The position numbers were made by a program, and so were the translations under genes. 64,000 nt of DNA from Rhizobium sp. BK650 (GTDB taxonomy: Bacteria > Pseudomonadota > Alphaproteobacteria > Rhizobiales > Rhizobiaceae), in the NCBI RefSeq assembly GCF_014195325.1, contig NZ_JACIBK010000001.1, positions 372,001-436,000 on the forward strand, written 5' to 3'. The notes beneath the pieces are model-generated. The model was not told where the DNA came from. It saw only the letters and a program-made list of their open reading frames with translations, and ran no database searches. Below, one piece after another: positions 46,325-54,029 of the stretch. The first letter of the stretch is position 1, and every line of letters starts with the position of its first letter.

Positions 46325-47146
46325 TCAGTGCTGCAGGGCAGCGGCCTGACGGCGGGCGCGGAAGATTGCCCAAAGGCCGAGCAGGATCATCGGGAAGGAC
46401 AGGACCATGCCCATCGTCAGCCAGCCGGTGCCGAGGAGATAGCCAAGCTGCGCATCCGGCTCGCGGAAGAATTCCACGAAAATGCGCGATAGTGCGTAAC
46501 CGCAGACGAAGACGCCGGTAATGAGGCCGGGGCTTTTCAGCGCCTTGATACCGTAGACGAGGGCGGCAAGGACGAGCAAGAGGACGATGCCTTCGAGGCC
46601 GGCTTCGTAGAGTTGGCTCGGGTGGCGGGCGAAGGGGCCGCCAGTCGGGAAGACGAATGCCCAGGGCACATCCGTCAGGCGGCCCCAGAGCTCACCGTTG
46701 ACGAAATTGGCGATGCGGCCAAAGAACAGGCCGCAGGGCACGACCGTCGCGACGATGTCGAAAAGGCTCCAGATCGGAATGCGGTTGCGGCGGGCAAAAA
46801 GGATCATGGCGATCGTCGTGCCGGTCAGGCCGCCGTGGAAGGACATGCCGCCATTCCAGATCTGTACGGCGCGGATCGGGTTTTCGATGATGGCGCCGAG
46901 ATCGTAAAAGAGGATGTAGCCGATGCGGCCGCCGAGTACGATGCCAAGGGCGGCCCAGACGATGAAATCGTCCAGCTGTGCTCTCGTGATGGGCGAGGTA
47001 TTGTTCGGCCAGAGCGCATCGTTTGCAGCGATGCGGCGTGCATAGGCCCAGCCCAGCAGGATGCCGGCGACATAAGCCAGGCCGTACCAGTGAATCGCCA
47101 ACGGGCCGATCGAAAAAGCGATCGGATCGATATTAGGGAAAGGCAT
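46325..47146 (-). CDS. lgt: Phosphatidylglycerol-prolipoprotein diacylglyceryl transferase
   Basis: About 273 residues with seven membrane segments. The N-terminal [23 protein letters not shown], the central [17 protein letters not shown] and the signature [14 protein letters not shown] are Lgt hallmarks, including the essential His and Arg. It attaches diacylglycerol to the lipobox cysteine of prolipoproteins at the inner membrane. The start is uncertain: an ATG at 47245 with AGGG nearby is in frame and would add 33 residues, but other Lgt proteins begin near the MPFPNIDP position. Confidence 0.92.
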   Translation of the reverse strand: MPFPNIDPIAFSIGPLAIHWYGLAYVAGILLGWAYARRIAANDALWPNNTSPITRAQLDDFIVWAALGIVLGGRIGYILFYDLGAIIENPIRAVQIWNGGMSFHGGLTGTTIAMILFARRNRIPIWSLFDIVATVVPCGLFFGRIANFVNGELWGRLTDVPWAFVFPTGGPFARHPSQLYEAGLEGIVLLLVLAALVYGIKALKSPGLITGVFVCGYALSRIFVEFFREPDAQLGYLLGTGWLTMGMVLSFPMILLGLWAIFRARRQAAALQH

Positions 47147-47367
47147 TATAGCAAGAAGATCAGCAGCTATCGGCAAGGTTTTCCTACCCGTTGAGATGCG
47201 CGGAACATGGCTCCGTGATCTCCGACGGTCAAGTGCATTGTTCATTACGGCCCTAGGGTGAGAGCTTATCCCGTGCAAAGCGCTTGCATCCTCAACGGCG
47301 AAGCCCTACCTCCATTTCAGTGGCCGTAAGGCCTGACATTTACGTCGTGCGAAGGGAGAAATACGCC

Positions 47368-47628
47368 ATGACGACCGGAACGAACCGCATCATGGATGAA
47401 TTCGCCAAGCTGATGACCGATGCCGCGGGTGCCGCGCAGGGCGTGCGGAAGGAGATCGAGACGGCGTTCAATGCCCAGGCCGAGCGCTGGCTGAACAGCA
47501 TGGACGTCGTCAAGCGCGAGGAATTCGAAGCCGTGCGCGAAATGGCGATCAAAGCCCGCGACGAGAACGAGGCGCTTGCTGCCCGTCTCGCAGCGCTTGA
47601 GGCCAAGCTCGCAGCAAAGGTCAAGTAA
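47368..47628 (+). CDS. UbiK/BMFP-family accessory factor
   Basis: An 86-residue acidic protein ending in a long coiled coil (VVKREEFEAVREMAIKARDE, then ALAARLAALEAKLAAKV). The N-terminal IMDEFAKLMTDAAGAAQGVRKEIETAFNAQAERWL fits the BMFP/YqiC family. The family member UbiK assists ubiquinone synthesis; its members also fuse membranes in vitro. AAGGGAG nine bases before the ATG sets the start. It is divergent from lgt. Confidence 0.83.
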   Translation: MTTGTNRIMDEFAKLMTDAAGAAQGVRKEIETAFNAQAERWLNSMDVVKREEFEAVREMAIKARDENEALAARLAALEAKLAAKVK

Positions 47629-48030
47629 GTCCCCGCTCACAGAAGAGCTGTATAAGGTGCGGCGTGGCGCTTATGTTACACGCCGCATCTTCGATAAAAA
47701 ATTCGGGTGTGATTTTTCCACCTGTGGACACTGCCAAAAAATCCAATGGGCAGAGTCTTTTACCTCTCCCGCTGAATCTGATTCCCTAAGTGCTTTCCAC
47801 AACCGGTCCGGCCAAATTTCCGTTCAGGGGGCTGGCAGGCCGCTGGGGGCATTATAGACTGATTTTAAATGATGATTCGAAGCGAATTGGTAAGCTCCGG
47901 GCAGGTTCACTGCGTTAGTCTGGCAGCGGTTCAGCGATCATCCCAAGTGGTGGTTTCCGGTATTGCGTGTGTCTCGTTTTGTGTTTTTCACGAAGTTAGG
48001 CCGCATTCATTCCGGTCAAGAAGGTGCTGC
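47629..48030. other. 402-base spacer upstream of the YbjN-domain gene
   Basis: Apart from a perfect nine-base hairpin at 47658-47687 it shows several short A/T-rich stretches and two TTTCCAC-type motifs. No gene or RNA is evident. Confidence 0.5.
47658..47687. other. Perfect inverted repeat after the ubiK-like gene
   Basis: TGCGGCGTG (47658-47666) and CACGCCGCA (47679-47687) flank a 12-base loop. There is no T run directly after it, so it may be a factor-dependent terminator or a structured mRNA end. Confidence 0.4.
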
Positions 48031-48531
48031 ATGAGCCTTATGGAATTGGAAGTCGAACGCCAGTCGAACCCGGTCGACATGATTGAGTACGTGGCTTCAA
48101 ACAATGACTGGGCATTCGAGCGCTCTGGCGAAGATGAGATTGCCATGACGGTCGAGGGGCGCTGGGCCGATTACCACGTTTCTTTCTCGTGGATGGAGGA
48201 GTTCGAAGCGCTGCATCTCGGCTGCGCCTTCGATATCAAGGTTCCCGAAATCAGGGTCAACGAGGTGGTGAAACTGCTCTCGGCAATCAACGGCCAGGTA
48301 CTGATGGGGCATTTCGACCTTTGGCGCCAGGAGGATGTCGTCATCTTCCGCCAGTCGCTGCTGCTTGCCGGCGGTGCCGAGCCGACCAACCGCCAGGTGG
48401 AAGTTCTGCTTTCCAGCGCCCTCGATACCTGCGAAGCCTATTATCAGGCTTTCCAATTCGTCGTATGGTCCGGCATGGAGGCCAGCAAGGCGATGGAAGC
48501 AGTCCTCTTTGAAACCGTCGGTGAGGCGTGA
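48031..48531 (+). CDS. YbjN domain protein
   Basis: A 166-residue protein of the YbjN family. The N-terminal helix VERQSNPVDMIEYVASNNDWAFERSGEDEIAMTVEGRW and the later FDIKVPEIRVNEVVKLLSAINGQVLMGHFDLW fit it. Related proteins are type III secretion chaperone-like folds of unclear role. A secreted form is not indicated. The AAGG in AAGAAGGTGCTGC precedes the ATG. proC begins one base after its stop codon, so the two are co-translated. Confidence 0.82.
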   Translation: MSLMELEVERQSNPVDMIEYVASNNDWAFERSGEDEIAMTVEGRWADYHVSFSWMEEFEALHLGCAFDIKVPEIRVNEVVKLLSAINGQVLMGHFDLWRQEDVVIFRQSLLLAGGAEPTNRQVEVLLSSALDTCEAYYQAFQFVVWSGMEASKAMEAVLFETVGEA

Positions 48532-48532
48532 C

Positions 48533-49360
48533 ATGCCCGCGACCACCTTTTCAGCCACCAATCCGGTTGTCCTGATCGGAGCAGGCAATATGGGCGGAGC
48601 CATGCTCTCCGGCTGGCTGAAGAGCGGAGTTCCGGGCTCTGCCGTGGTTGTGGTCGATCCTGGCCCGTCGCCGGCGATGCTGGCGACCATTGCCGACGCC
48701 GGCTCCACGCATGTTACTGCCGCTCCTGCAGATCTCAAGGCAGGCGTGCTGTTCCTTGCCGTGAAGCCACAGGTCATGGAAACCGTGCTTCCGGCAGTCA
48801 AAAGCGTGGTCGGGCCTCAGACGGTGGTGGTTTCTGTTGCCGCCGGCAAAACGCTCGCCTTCCTGGAAAAGCATCTGGGCGAGGCGGCCATGGTGCGCGC
48901 CATGCCGAATACGCCTGCCATGATCGGACGTGGTGTGACCGGCGCTTTCGCCAATCCGCGCGTCAGCGCCGGACAGCGCGATGGCGTCGATGCTCTTCTT
49001 CGTGTCTCCGGTCCTGTCGAATGGGTGCCTGTCGAATCCGATATCGATTCCGTCACGGCGCTCTCGGGCAGTGGGCCGGCCTATGTGTTCTATCTCGTCG
49101 AGTGTATGGCAGAGGCAGGCCGTAAACTTGGCCTGCAGGCGGACCTTGCCATGCGTCTTGCGCGGGAAACTGTCGCGGGGGCTGGTGAACTGCTGCACCA
49201 GTCCGCCGACGACGCGGCACGCCTGCGCCAGAACGTGACCTCTCCTGGTGGCACGACGGCGGCCGCACTTTCCGTACTCATGGCCGAAGATGGCATGCAG
49301 CCGCTGTTCGACCAGGCGCTCGCGGCTGCCCGCAAGCGCGCCGAAGAGCTCGCTGGCTGA
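48533..49360 (+). CDS. proC: Pyrroline-5-carboxylate reductase
   Basis: A 275-residue Rossmann-fold reductase. The NADPH-binding site is PVVLIGAGNMGGAMLSGWL at the start. The C-terminal signature of P5C reductases follows: VTALSGSGPAYVFYLVECMAEAG and LRQNVTSPGGTTAAAL. It catalyses the last step of proline synthesis. One base after the ybjN-like gene and nine before the CsaA-like gene. Confidence 0.95.
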   Translation: MPATTFSATNPVVLIGAGNMGGAMLSGWLKSGVPGSAVVVVDPGPSPAMLATIADAGSTHVTAAPADLKAGVLFLAVKPQVMETVLPAVKSVVGPQTVVVSVAAGKTLAFLEKHLGEAAMVRAMPNTPAMIGRGVTGAFANPRVSAGQRDGVDALLRVSGPVEWVPVESDIDSVTALSGSGPAYVFYLVECMAEAGRKLGLQADLAMRLARETVAGAGELLHQSADDAARLRQNVTSPGGTTAAALSVLMAEDGMQPLFDQALAAARKRAEELAG

Positions 49361-49369
49361 GAGATGATC

Positions 49370-49711
49370 ATGGCCGAACAGATTACCTTTGCCGATTTCG
49401 AGCGTGTGGACATTCGCGTCGGCACGGTTATCGAGGCAAATCCTTTTCCGGAAGCCCGCAAGCCGGCGGTCAAGCTGATGATCGATTTCGGCCCCGAGAT
49501 CGGCGTGAAAAAATCCTCGGCACAGATCACGGTACACTATTCGCCTGAGCGACTCGTTGGACGGCAGGTGCTCGCCGTCGTCAATTTTCCACCGCGCCAA
49601 ATCGGCCCCTTCCACTCGGAAGTGCTGACGCTCGGTTTTGCGGACGAGCGGGGCGACATCGTGCTTGCGGCAGTCGAGCGTCCGGTGCCGAACGGTCAGA
49701 AGCTGATGTAG
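49370..49711 (+). CDS. tRNA-binding protein, CsaA-like
   Basis: A 113-residue OB-fold protein: [35 protein letters not shown] is the tRNA-binding domain consensus also found in methionyl-tRNA synthetase C termini, with [10 protein letters not shown] and [10 protein letters not shown]. CsaA proteins show chaperone and tRNA-binding activity. AGAG lies six bases before the second ATG at 49370, which was chosen over 49364. It follows proC directly. Confidence 0.9.
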   Translation: MAEQITFADFERVDIRVGTVIEANPFPEARKPAVKLMIDFGPEIGVKKSSAQITVHYSPERLVGRQVLAVVNFPPRQIGPFHSEVLTLGFADERGDIVLAAVERPVPNGQKLM

Positions 49712-49753
49712 ACCAGCCGAGCCGAGCAATCGTCGGCCCGCGCCACGAGCAGC

Positions 49754-50323
49754 TCAGTGGATATCGCGCGACAGCGGATCGGTCAGCGTGAAATCGCGGA
49801 AGACGGCTTCGAAACCGGCGCGTTGCGGCGAACAGAAGACCGGGCCGACCAGAACTTTCTCGAAAGCCGGATCGAACCAGGCGAGGCGGGCCATGCGCCA
49901 CTCGTCCATCGTATCCGTGCTGTACTGAATGAAGAGGGCGTCGCCGTTGCGGGTGGCGCGCACCGAGATTGCGTCGAAATCATGGCCGATACGGAAGGCT
50001 GACCAGTCGGAATTCCCGTTGGTAACGACGATGCTGAAATGCCTGGCGCCATCGGTGAATTCGATGCCGCACTTTACCCAGTGCTTTTCATCGGCACGGA
50101 TCATCAGGCCGGCCTGATCGTAGAGCGCTTCATAATTGCCGGAGAAGGTGACCTCGGCGGTGAAATCACCCTTGCGGCTTTGATGCAGGAAATGGCCGTC
50201 GTCGCGGTGAAAGCCGTAATAGGTGCCTTGCCAGAAATCGGTTTTCTCGCCGGAGCGGACATGAAGAGCGCCGTCGCGTTCCTCGAAGAAGGGCGGCGCG
50301 TTCAGCCAGGCCATGTGCTGCAT
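49754..50323 (-). CDS. DUF1349 domain protein
   Basis: A 189-residue protein of the DUF1349 family, which has a concanavalin-like jelly-roll fold. FWQGTYYGFHRDDGHFL, YDQAGLMIRADEKHWVKCGIEF and DWSAFRI are characteristic. The role is not known; related folds bind or cut sugars. It starts two bases after the stop codon of the metallo-beta-lactamase-fold gene and is thus its operon partner. Confidence 0.85.
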   Translation of the reverse strand: MQHMAWLNAPPFFEERDGALHVRSGEKTDFWQGTYYGFHRDDGHFLHQSRKGDFTAEVTFSGNYEALYDQAGLMIRADEKHWVKCGIEFTDGARHFSIVVTNGNSDWSAFRIGHDFDAISVRATRNGDALFIQYSTDTMDEWRMARLAWFDPAFEKVLVGPVFCSPQRAGFEAVFRDFTLTDPLSRDIH

Positions 50324-50325
50324 GC

Positions 50326-50970
50326 TCAGATCTCCTGCAGAAAGGGGTTGCCACGGCGTTCATCGCCAATGCGGCTGCCGGGACCGTGGCCGCAGATGAA
50401 GCCGACATCGTCGCCGAGCGGCAGCACCTTATCCCTGATGGAATCGAGAAGCTGGCGATGATTGCCACCCGGCAGATCCGTGCGGCCGATAGAGCCGTTG
50501 AAGAGCACGTCGCCGAGATGGGCAAATTTCTGCGCGCGGTTGAAATAGATGACGTGGCCCGGCGCGTGTCCCGGTGTGTGGTAGACCTCGAATTCGTGGG
50601 AGCCGAACGAGACCTTGTCGCCATCCTTCAGCCAGCGGTCGGGCATAACGTTCTGCAGGCCTTGTACGCCATATTTCTCGGCCTGGGTTTCGATGCGCTG
50701 AAGGAGCGGCAGATCGTCCTCGTGCGGGCCGACGATATCGACGCCCAACTTCTCCTTGAGTTCCTTGGCGCCGCCGGCATGATCGAGATGTCCGTGGGTC
50801 AGCCAGATTTCCTTGATCTTGAAGCCATGCTTCTCGATCGCGCCTGCGACGACAGAGACATCGCCGCCTGGATCGACGACCACGCCTTCCTTCGTATCGG
50901 GATCGAAGAGAATGGTGCAGTTCTGCTGGAAGGGTGTCACCGGAATGATGCCGGCCTGGAGCATGCCCAT
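50326..50970 (-). CDS. Metallo-beta-lactamase-fold hydrolase (glyoxalase II-like)
   Basis: A 214-residue protein with the metal site THGHLDHAGG (HxHxDH), YHTPGHAPGH, LGDVLFNGSIGRTDLPGG and FICGHGPGS. These resemble YcbL/type II glyoxalase-like thioesterases acting on glutathione thioesters; the substrate is not proven. The frame is open to 51060, but the ATG at 50970 has CGAGG just upstream. DUF1349 follows it two bases later. Confidence 0.9.
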   Translation of the reverse strand: MGMLQAGIIPVTPFQQNCTILFDPDTKEGVVVDPGGDVSVVAGAIEKHGFKIKEIWLTHGHLDHAGGAKELKEKLGVDIVGPHEDDLPLLQRIETQAEKYGVQGLQNVMPDRWLKDGDKVSFGSHEFEVYHTPGHAPGHVIYFNRAQKFAHLGDVLFNGSIGRTDLPGGNHRQLLDSIRDKVLPLGDDVGFICGHGPGSRIGDERRGNPFLQEI

Positions 50971-51246
50971 GAATGCCTCGTTTCGCGTCTTCAATGCCCT
51001 GTCTCTATAGGCGCAAATGCGGTTGAAGGCAGCCGGAATTTTCGCCGGGCTCACGCGCAAAAGACGGGATGCAACAGGAATTTACCGGGCATCCGACAGG
51101 CAGACTGCGGTGCTTTCCTGCGTATTTGTTTCGATTTTACAGATACTTGCGCATTTTCATGCGCCGCTCTTCAACCGGTCGGCACGGATCGGAACAACCG
51201 TGGAACACATGCGTTGTCAATCCATGGCAACAAGGGAGATATTCCA

Positions 51247-51864
51247 ATGACCTTGAATCGAAGCGTTCTGCTGGCTGGTGCCTTTCTGGCCATAAGCACC
51301 GGCTTTGCCCAGGCAGATATGGTGGCAACGTCCATCAATGACCTGAACATTCGTTCCGGTCCTGGTCCGCAATATCCTTCCGTCGGCGTAGCCACGCGCG
51401 GTTCGACCGCAATTCTTGACGGCTGCATCGAAGGCAGCCGCTGGTGCCGTGTCGACGTAAACGGCGTGCGTGGCTGGGTCTACGCCCAATATCTGCAGGT
51501 CGATCAAGGTGGATCGCCCGTCATCGTCGAGCAACATCGCGCCGACCTCGGCGTACCTGTCGTGACATACGAGACAACGGCCAGTGTCGTGCCGGCAGAA
51601 CCCGTGCCCGCACCTGATGACGAGCTGATTGGCCCGGTCGGTTCGGTCGAGGCCATTACGCCGCCGGACAAAGTCCGCACTTATATCGACACGACCCCGG
51701 CGCAGACTGTGCAGCTTGGCGGCGATGTCGTCGTCGGCGCCGAAGTACCCGCGGACGTAACCTTCCAGACGATTCCTGACTATCAGTATCGCTACGTCCG
51801 CATCAACGACCGGCCAGTGCTGGTTGATCCGGGCACGCGCCGCATCGTCTATGTTTATCAATAA
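51247..51864 (+). CDS. Secreted SH3-domain/DUF1236 protein
   Basis: A 205-residue secreted protein. The signal peptide runs to about residue 23 (MTLNRSVLLAGAFLAISTG then FAQA). A bacterial SH3 domain follows (LNIRSGPGPQYPSVGVATRGSTAILDGC to VNGVRGWVYAQYLQ), then a Pro/Glu-rich linker. The C-terminal DUF1236 module is YVRINDRPVLVDPGTRRIVYVY. Such proteins are common in rhizobia and are thought to bind the cell wall. GGGAG eight bases before the ATG decides the start. Confidence 0.88.
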   Translation: MTLNRSVLLAGAFLAISTGFAQADMVATSINDLNIRSGPGPQYPSVGVATRGSTAILDGCIEGSRWCRVDVNGVRGWVYAQYLQVDQGGSPVIVEQHRADLGVPVVTYETTASVVPAEPVPAPDDELIGPVGSVEAITPPDKVRTYIDTTPAQTVQLGGDVVVGAEVPADVTFQTIPDYQYRYVRINDRPVLVDPGTRRIVYVYQ

Positions 51865-51879
51865 ACGGTAGCGGGAACA

Positions 51880-51902
51880 GGCGGCCTCCGGGCCGCTTTT
51901 CC
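51880..51902 (+). terminator. Intrinsic terminator
   Basis: GCGGCC, loop TCCG, GGCCGC then TTTT, 16 bases after the SH3/DUF1236 stop codon. Confidence 0.8.
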
Positions 51903-52029
51903 ACGCTGCTCAGCTCCCGCATGGGTTGTTATGTATCTCTACTTCTTCTCTGGAATATGATAATATTCTAACGTGCTATCCGGTGATGGCATGAGTCGGC
52001 GATCGGGGAGATCGCCAGAGGAGGAAATT

Positions 52030-52296
52030 ATGGAAGCTCTACTTCCGCTCATTACACAAGTGATTGCAGGGGCAGTCGGCGGCAATGCTGCGAGCGCTGC
52101 GCTGAAACAGACGGCGATCAACGTCGTTGCGCGAACGATTGCGGGCGCGATTGGCGGTATTGGCGGCGGCATGCTGCTCAGCATGCTCGGCGGTGAAGCT
52201 GCAGCGACCGGGCTGATCGCCGACGGTATCGGCGGGCTGATCGGCGGCGGCATCCTTTCTACGCTTGCCGGGCTAGTCATGGCCAAGGCACGCTGA
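52030..52296 (+). CDS. Glycine-zipper membrane protein, 88 residues
   Basis: Starting MEALLPLITQVIAGAVGG, it is almost wholly made of small residues, with two or three membrane-spanning stretches in which glycines are spaced to form GxxxG motifs (AGAIGGIGGGMLLSML, DGIGGLIGGGILSTLAGLV). No enzyme motif. AGAGGAGG five bases before the ATG supports translation, although the frame is open to 51973. I infer a small oligomeric inner-membrane protein; the function is unknown. Confidence 0.65.
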   Translation: MEALLPLITQVIAGAVGGNAASAALKQTAINVVARTIAGAIGGIGGGMLLSMLGGEAAATGLIADGIGGLIGGGILSTLAGLVMAKAR

Positions 52297-52810
52297 AGGG
52301 TCGGCGCGCCTGGCGCAGGACAACCATACGGCCCGTGGACGCAACCGTCTGGCTGAACTGTCATGATTGATTTATTCGGCAGCGATTGCCGCGGCCGGAT
52401 AGATTTCCTCCATGGGTTGCTCCTCAAGTGTTCGGAGATGATCGCCGGCGTGATGCTTCTAACCGATTTCGGATACTGGAGAAACCTCCGCGGCCGCCGG
52501 GATGGACGGCGATTGCTGTTCGCCTGACCCAAACGCCCATTGCAGCGCCATGCGATCGGGCGCAGATCAGCATTTAAAGAATTCAAGGCATCCTTGCCTC
52601 TCCCGGCGGGTTTGCGCCATGTCTGTTGATTGTTATCCCTATTACGTTCTATCCACTTACATTGGGGGGAATTGCGCGTGGCGTTGGACATTTGCCGGCG
52701 GGCTTCCTGCAACGTCCGCTGGACGACCACCGACGTAAATTTATGCCAGTAGGGCGGGCATGCTTTTGCGAAAGCTTCGCTATATCGCGCCAATGGAAAG
52801 GGAAAGACGA
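52297..52810. other. 514-base spacer before the MarR gene
   Basis: The longest spacer of the window. It contains a 13-codon minus-strand frame with a strong ribosome binding site (52372-52413, listed) and must hold the promoter of the MarR operon. I see no palindromic operator, repeat or RNA gene in it. Base composition is like its surroundings. Confidence 0.5.
52372..52413 (-). CDS. Possible 13-residue peptide with strong ribosome binding site
   Basis: The frame encodes MEEIYPAAAIAAE and stops at TAA. GAGGAG is placed six bases before the ATG, better than at most genes of the window. The frame is closed by a stop upstream with no other start codon, so it cannot be part of a longer gene. It may be a leader or small peptide, a remnant, or chance. 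Confidence 0.25.
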   Translation of the reverse strand: MEEIYPAAAIAAE

Positions 52811-53302
52811 GTGCCACGACAGACCAGCTCGAAAGCAGGCAAACCTGAGCCGCTGGCCACGCCGATGGAAGATACCGGAATCATCGATTTCGAGATCATC
52901 GAGCTGTTCTTCTTCGCCTATCGTGACTTCGTATCCGATCCCGATGCCATTCTCGAAACGAGCGGGTTTGGGCGCGCACATCATCGCGTCGTGCACTTCG
53001 TCAACCGCAATCCCGGCATGACCGTTGCCGATCTGCTCGATACGCTGAAGATCACCAAGCAAAGCCTTGCAAGGGTGCTGAAACAACTGATCGATTCAGG
53101 CTATATTCGTCAGGTGGCAGGCCCGGAGGATCGCCGTCAGCGCAAGCTCTATCCTACCAAATCGGGCAGGGAGCTGGCGCTTGCGCTTGCCGAGCCGCAA
53201 TCACGCCGTATTGAACGGGCATTCGAGGGATCTACCCAGCAGGCGCGAGAGGACGTAAAGGCATTCCTCCGAGGCATGAGAGACAGGCAGAAGGCGGATT
53301 GA
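52811..53302 (+). CDS. MarR-family transcriptional regulator (PetP-like)
   Basis: About 163 residues with the MarR winged helix: ETSGFGRAHHRVVHFVNRNPGMTVADLLDTLKITKQSLARVLKQLIDSGYIRQVAGPEDRRQRKLYPTKSG, shown here as the wing and recognition helix pattern of the family. It is followed directly by an OmpR-type response regulator and then a histidine kinase, the order of petP-petR in Rhodobacter capsulatus. The start is uncertain: the GTG at 52811 has AAGGG eight bases upstream; ATG codons at 52760 and 52793 are in frame. Confidence 0.85.
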   Translation: MPRQTSSKAGKPEPLATPMEDTGIIDFEIIELFFFAYRDFVSDPDAILETSGFGRAHHRVVHFVNRNPGMTVADLLDTLKITKQSLARVLKQLIDSGYIRQVAGPEDRRQRKLYPTKSGRELALALAEPQSRRIERAFEGSTQQAREDVKAFLRGMRDRQKAD

Positions 53303-54004
53303 ATGGCGGTGAAGACAGGCATTTCCGATGACGCGGCGCATCTTCTTGTCGTCGACGACGACACCCGTATTCGCGCGCTCCTCAATCGCTACCTGACGGA
53401 AAATGGTTTTCGCGTAACCATTGCCTCTGACGGGGCGGAGGCGCAACGCAAGCTAGCGGGGCTCGATTTCGACCTTATCATCATGGACGTGATGATGCCG
53501 GGGGAATCCGGCATCGACGTGACGCGCGGGCTGAGGGCCGTGAAGAACGTACCGATCATCATGCTGACGGCGCTTGCCGAATCCGACAACCGGATTGCCG
53601 GTCTGGAGGCGGGTGCCGACGACTATCTCTCCAAGCCTTTCGATCCGCGCGAACTCGTGCTTCGTGTCAACAACATCCTGCGCCGCAACAGCAGTGGCGA
53701 TACGCCGAAGATAGAGCAGATTATGTTCGGCCCCTATACCTTCTCGCTGACGCGCAAGGAGCTGAAGAAGGCAGCCGAAGTGATCCGTTTGACGGACCGC
53801 GAGCAGGAGATCATGCTGCTTTTTGCCCGGCGGGCCGGCGATACGATACCGCGGCACGAGCTGATCGGAGACGATGCGGAAGTCGGCGAGCGTACCATCG
53901 ACGTGCAGATCAACCGCCTGCGCCGCAAGATCGAGGACGATCCTGCCAATCCGGTCTGGCTGCAGACAGTGCGCGGCATCGGATACAGGCTGAGCATCGA
54001 CTGA
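53303..54004 (+). CDS. OmpR-family response regulator (PetR-like)
   Basis: A 233-residue two-domain regulator. The receiver has DDD near the start (LLVVDDDTRIR), the phosphorylated Asp in DLIIMDVMMPGESG, the Thr of MLTAL and the Lys of LSKPFDP. The C-terminal winged helix contains LTDREQEIMLLFARRAGDTIPRHEL and VGERTIDVQINRLRRKIEDDPANPVWLQTVRGIGYRL. The ATG begins right after the MarR stop codon. It is probably phosphorylated by the histidine kinase 25 bases downstream. Confidence 0.93.
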   Translation: MAVKTGISDDAAHLLVVDDDTRIRALLNRYLTENGFRVTIASDGAEAQRKLAGLDFDLIIMDVMMPGESGIDVTRGLRAVKNVPIIMLTALAESDNRIAGLEAGADDYLSKPFDPRELVLRVNNILRRNSSGDTPKIEQIMFGPYTFSLTRKELKKAAEVIRLTDREQEIMLLFARRAGDTIPRHELIGDDAEVGERTIDVQINRLRRKIEDDPANPVWLQTVRGIGYRLSID

Positions 54005-54029
54005 AACGACAGGTTCGGGACCGGCGCAA

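Noticed and set aside
47714..47801. DnaA-box-like motifs (GTGTCCACA read on the minus strand, CTTTCCACA on the plus strand)
   Set aside because: Each matches TTATCCACA at only seven of nine positions, there are just two, and none of the genes usual around an alphaproteobacterial origin (hemE, dnaA, parAB) is near.
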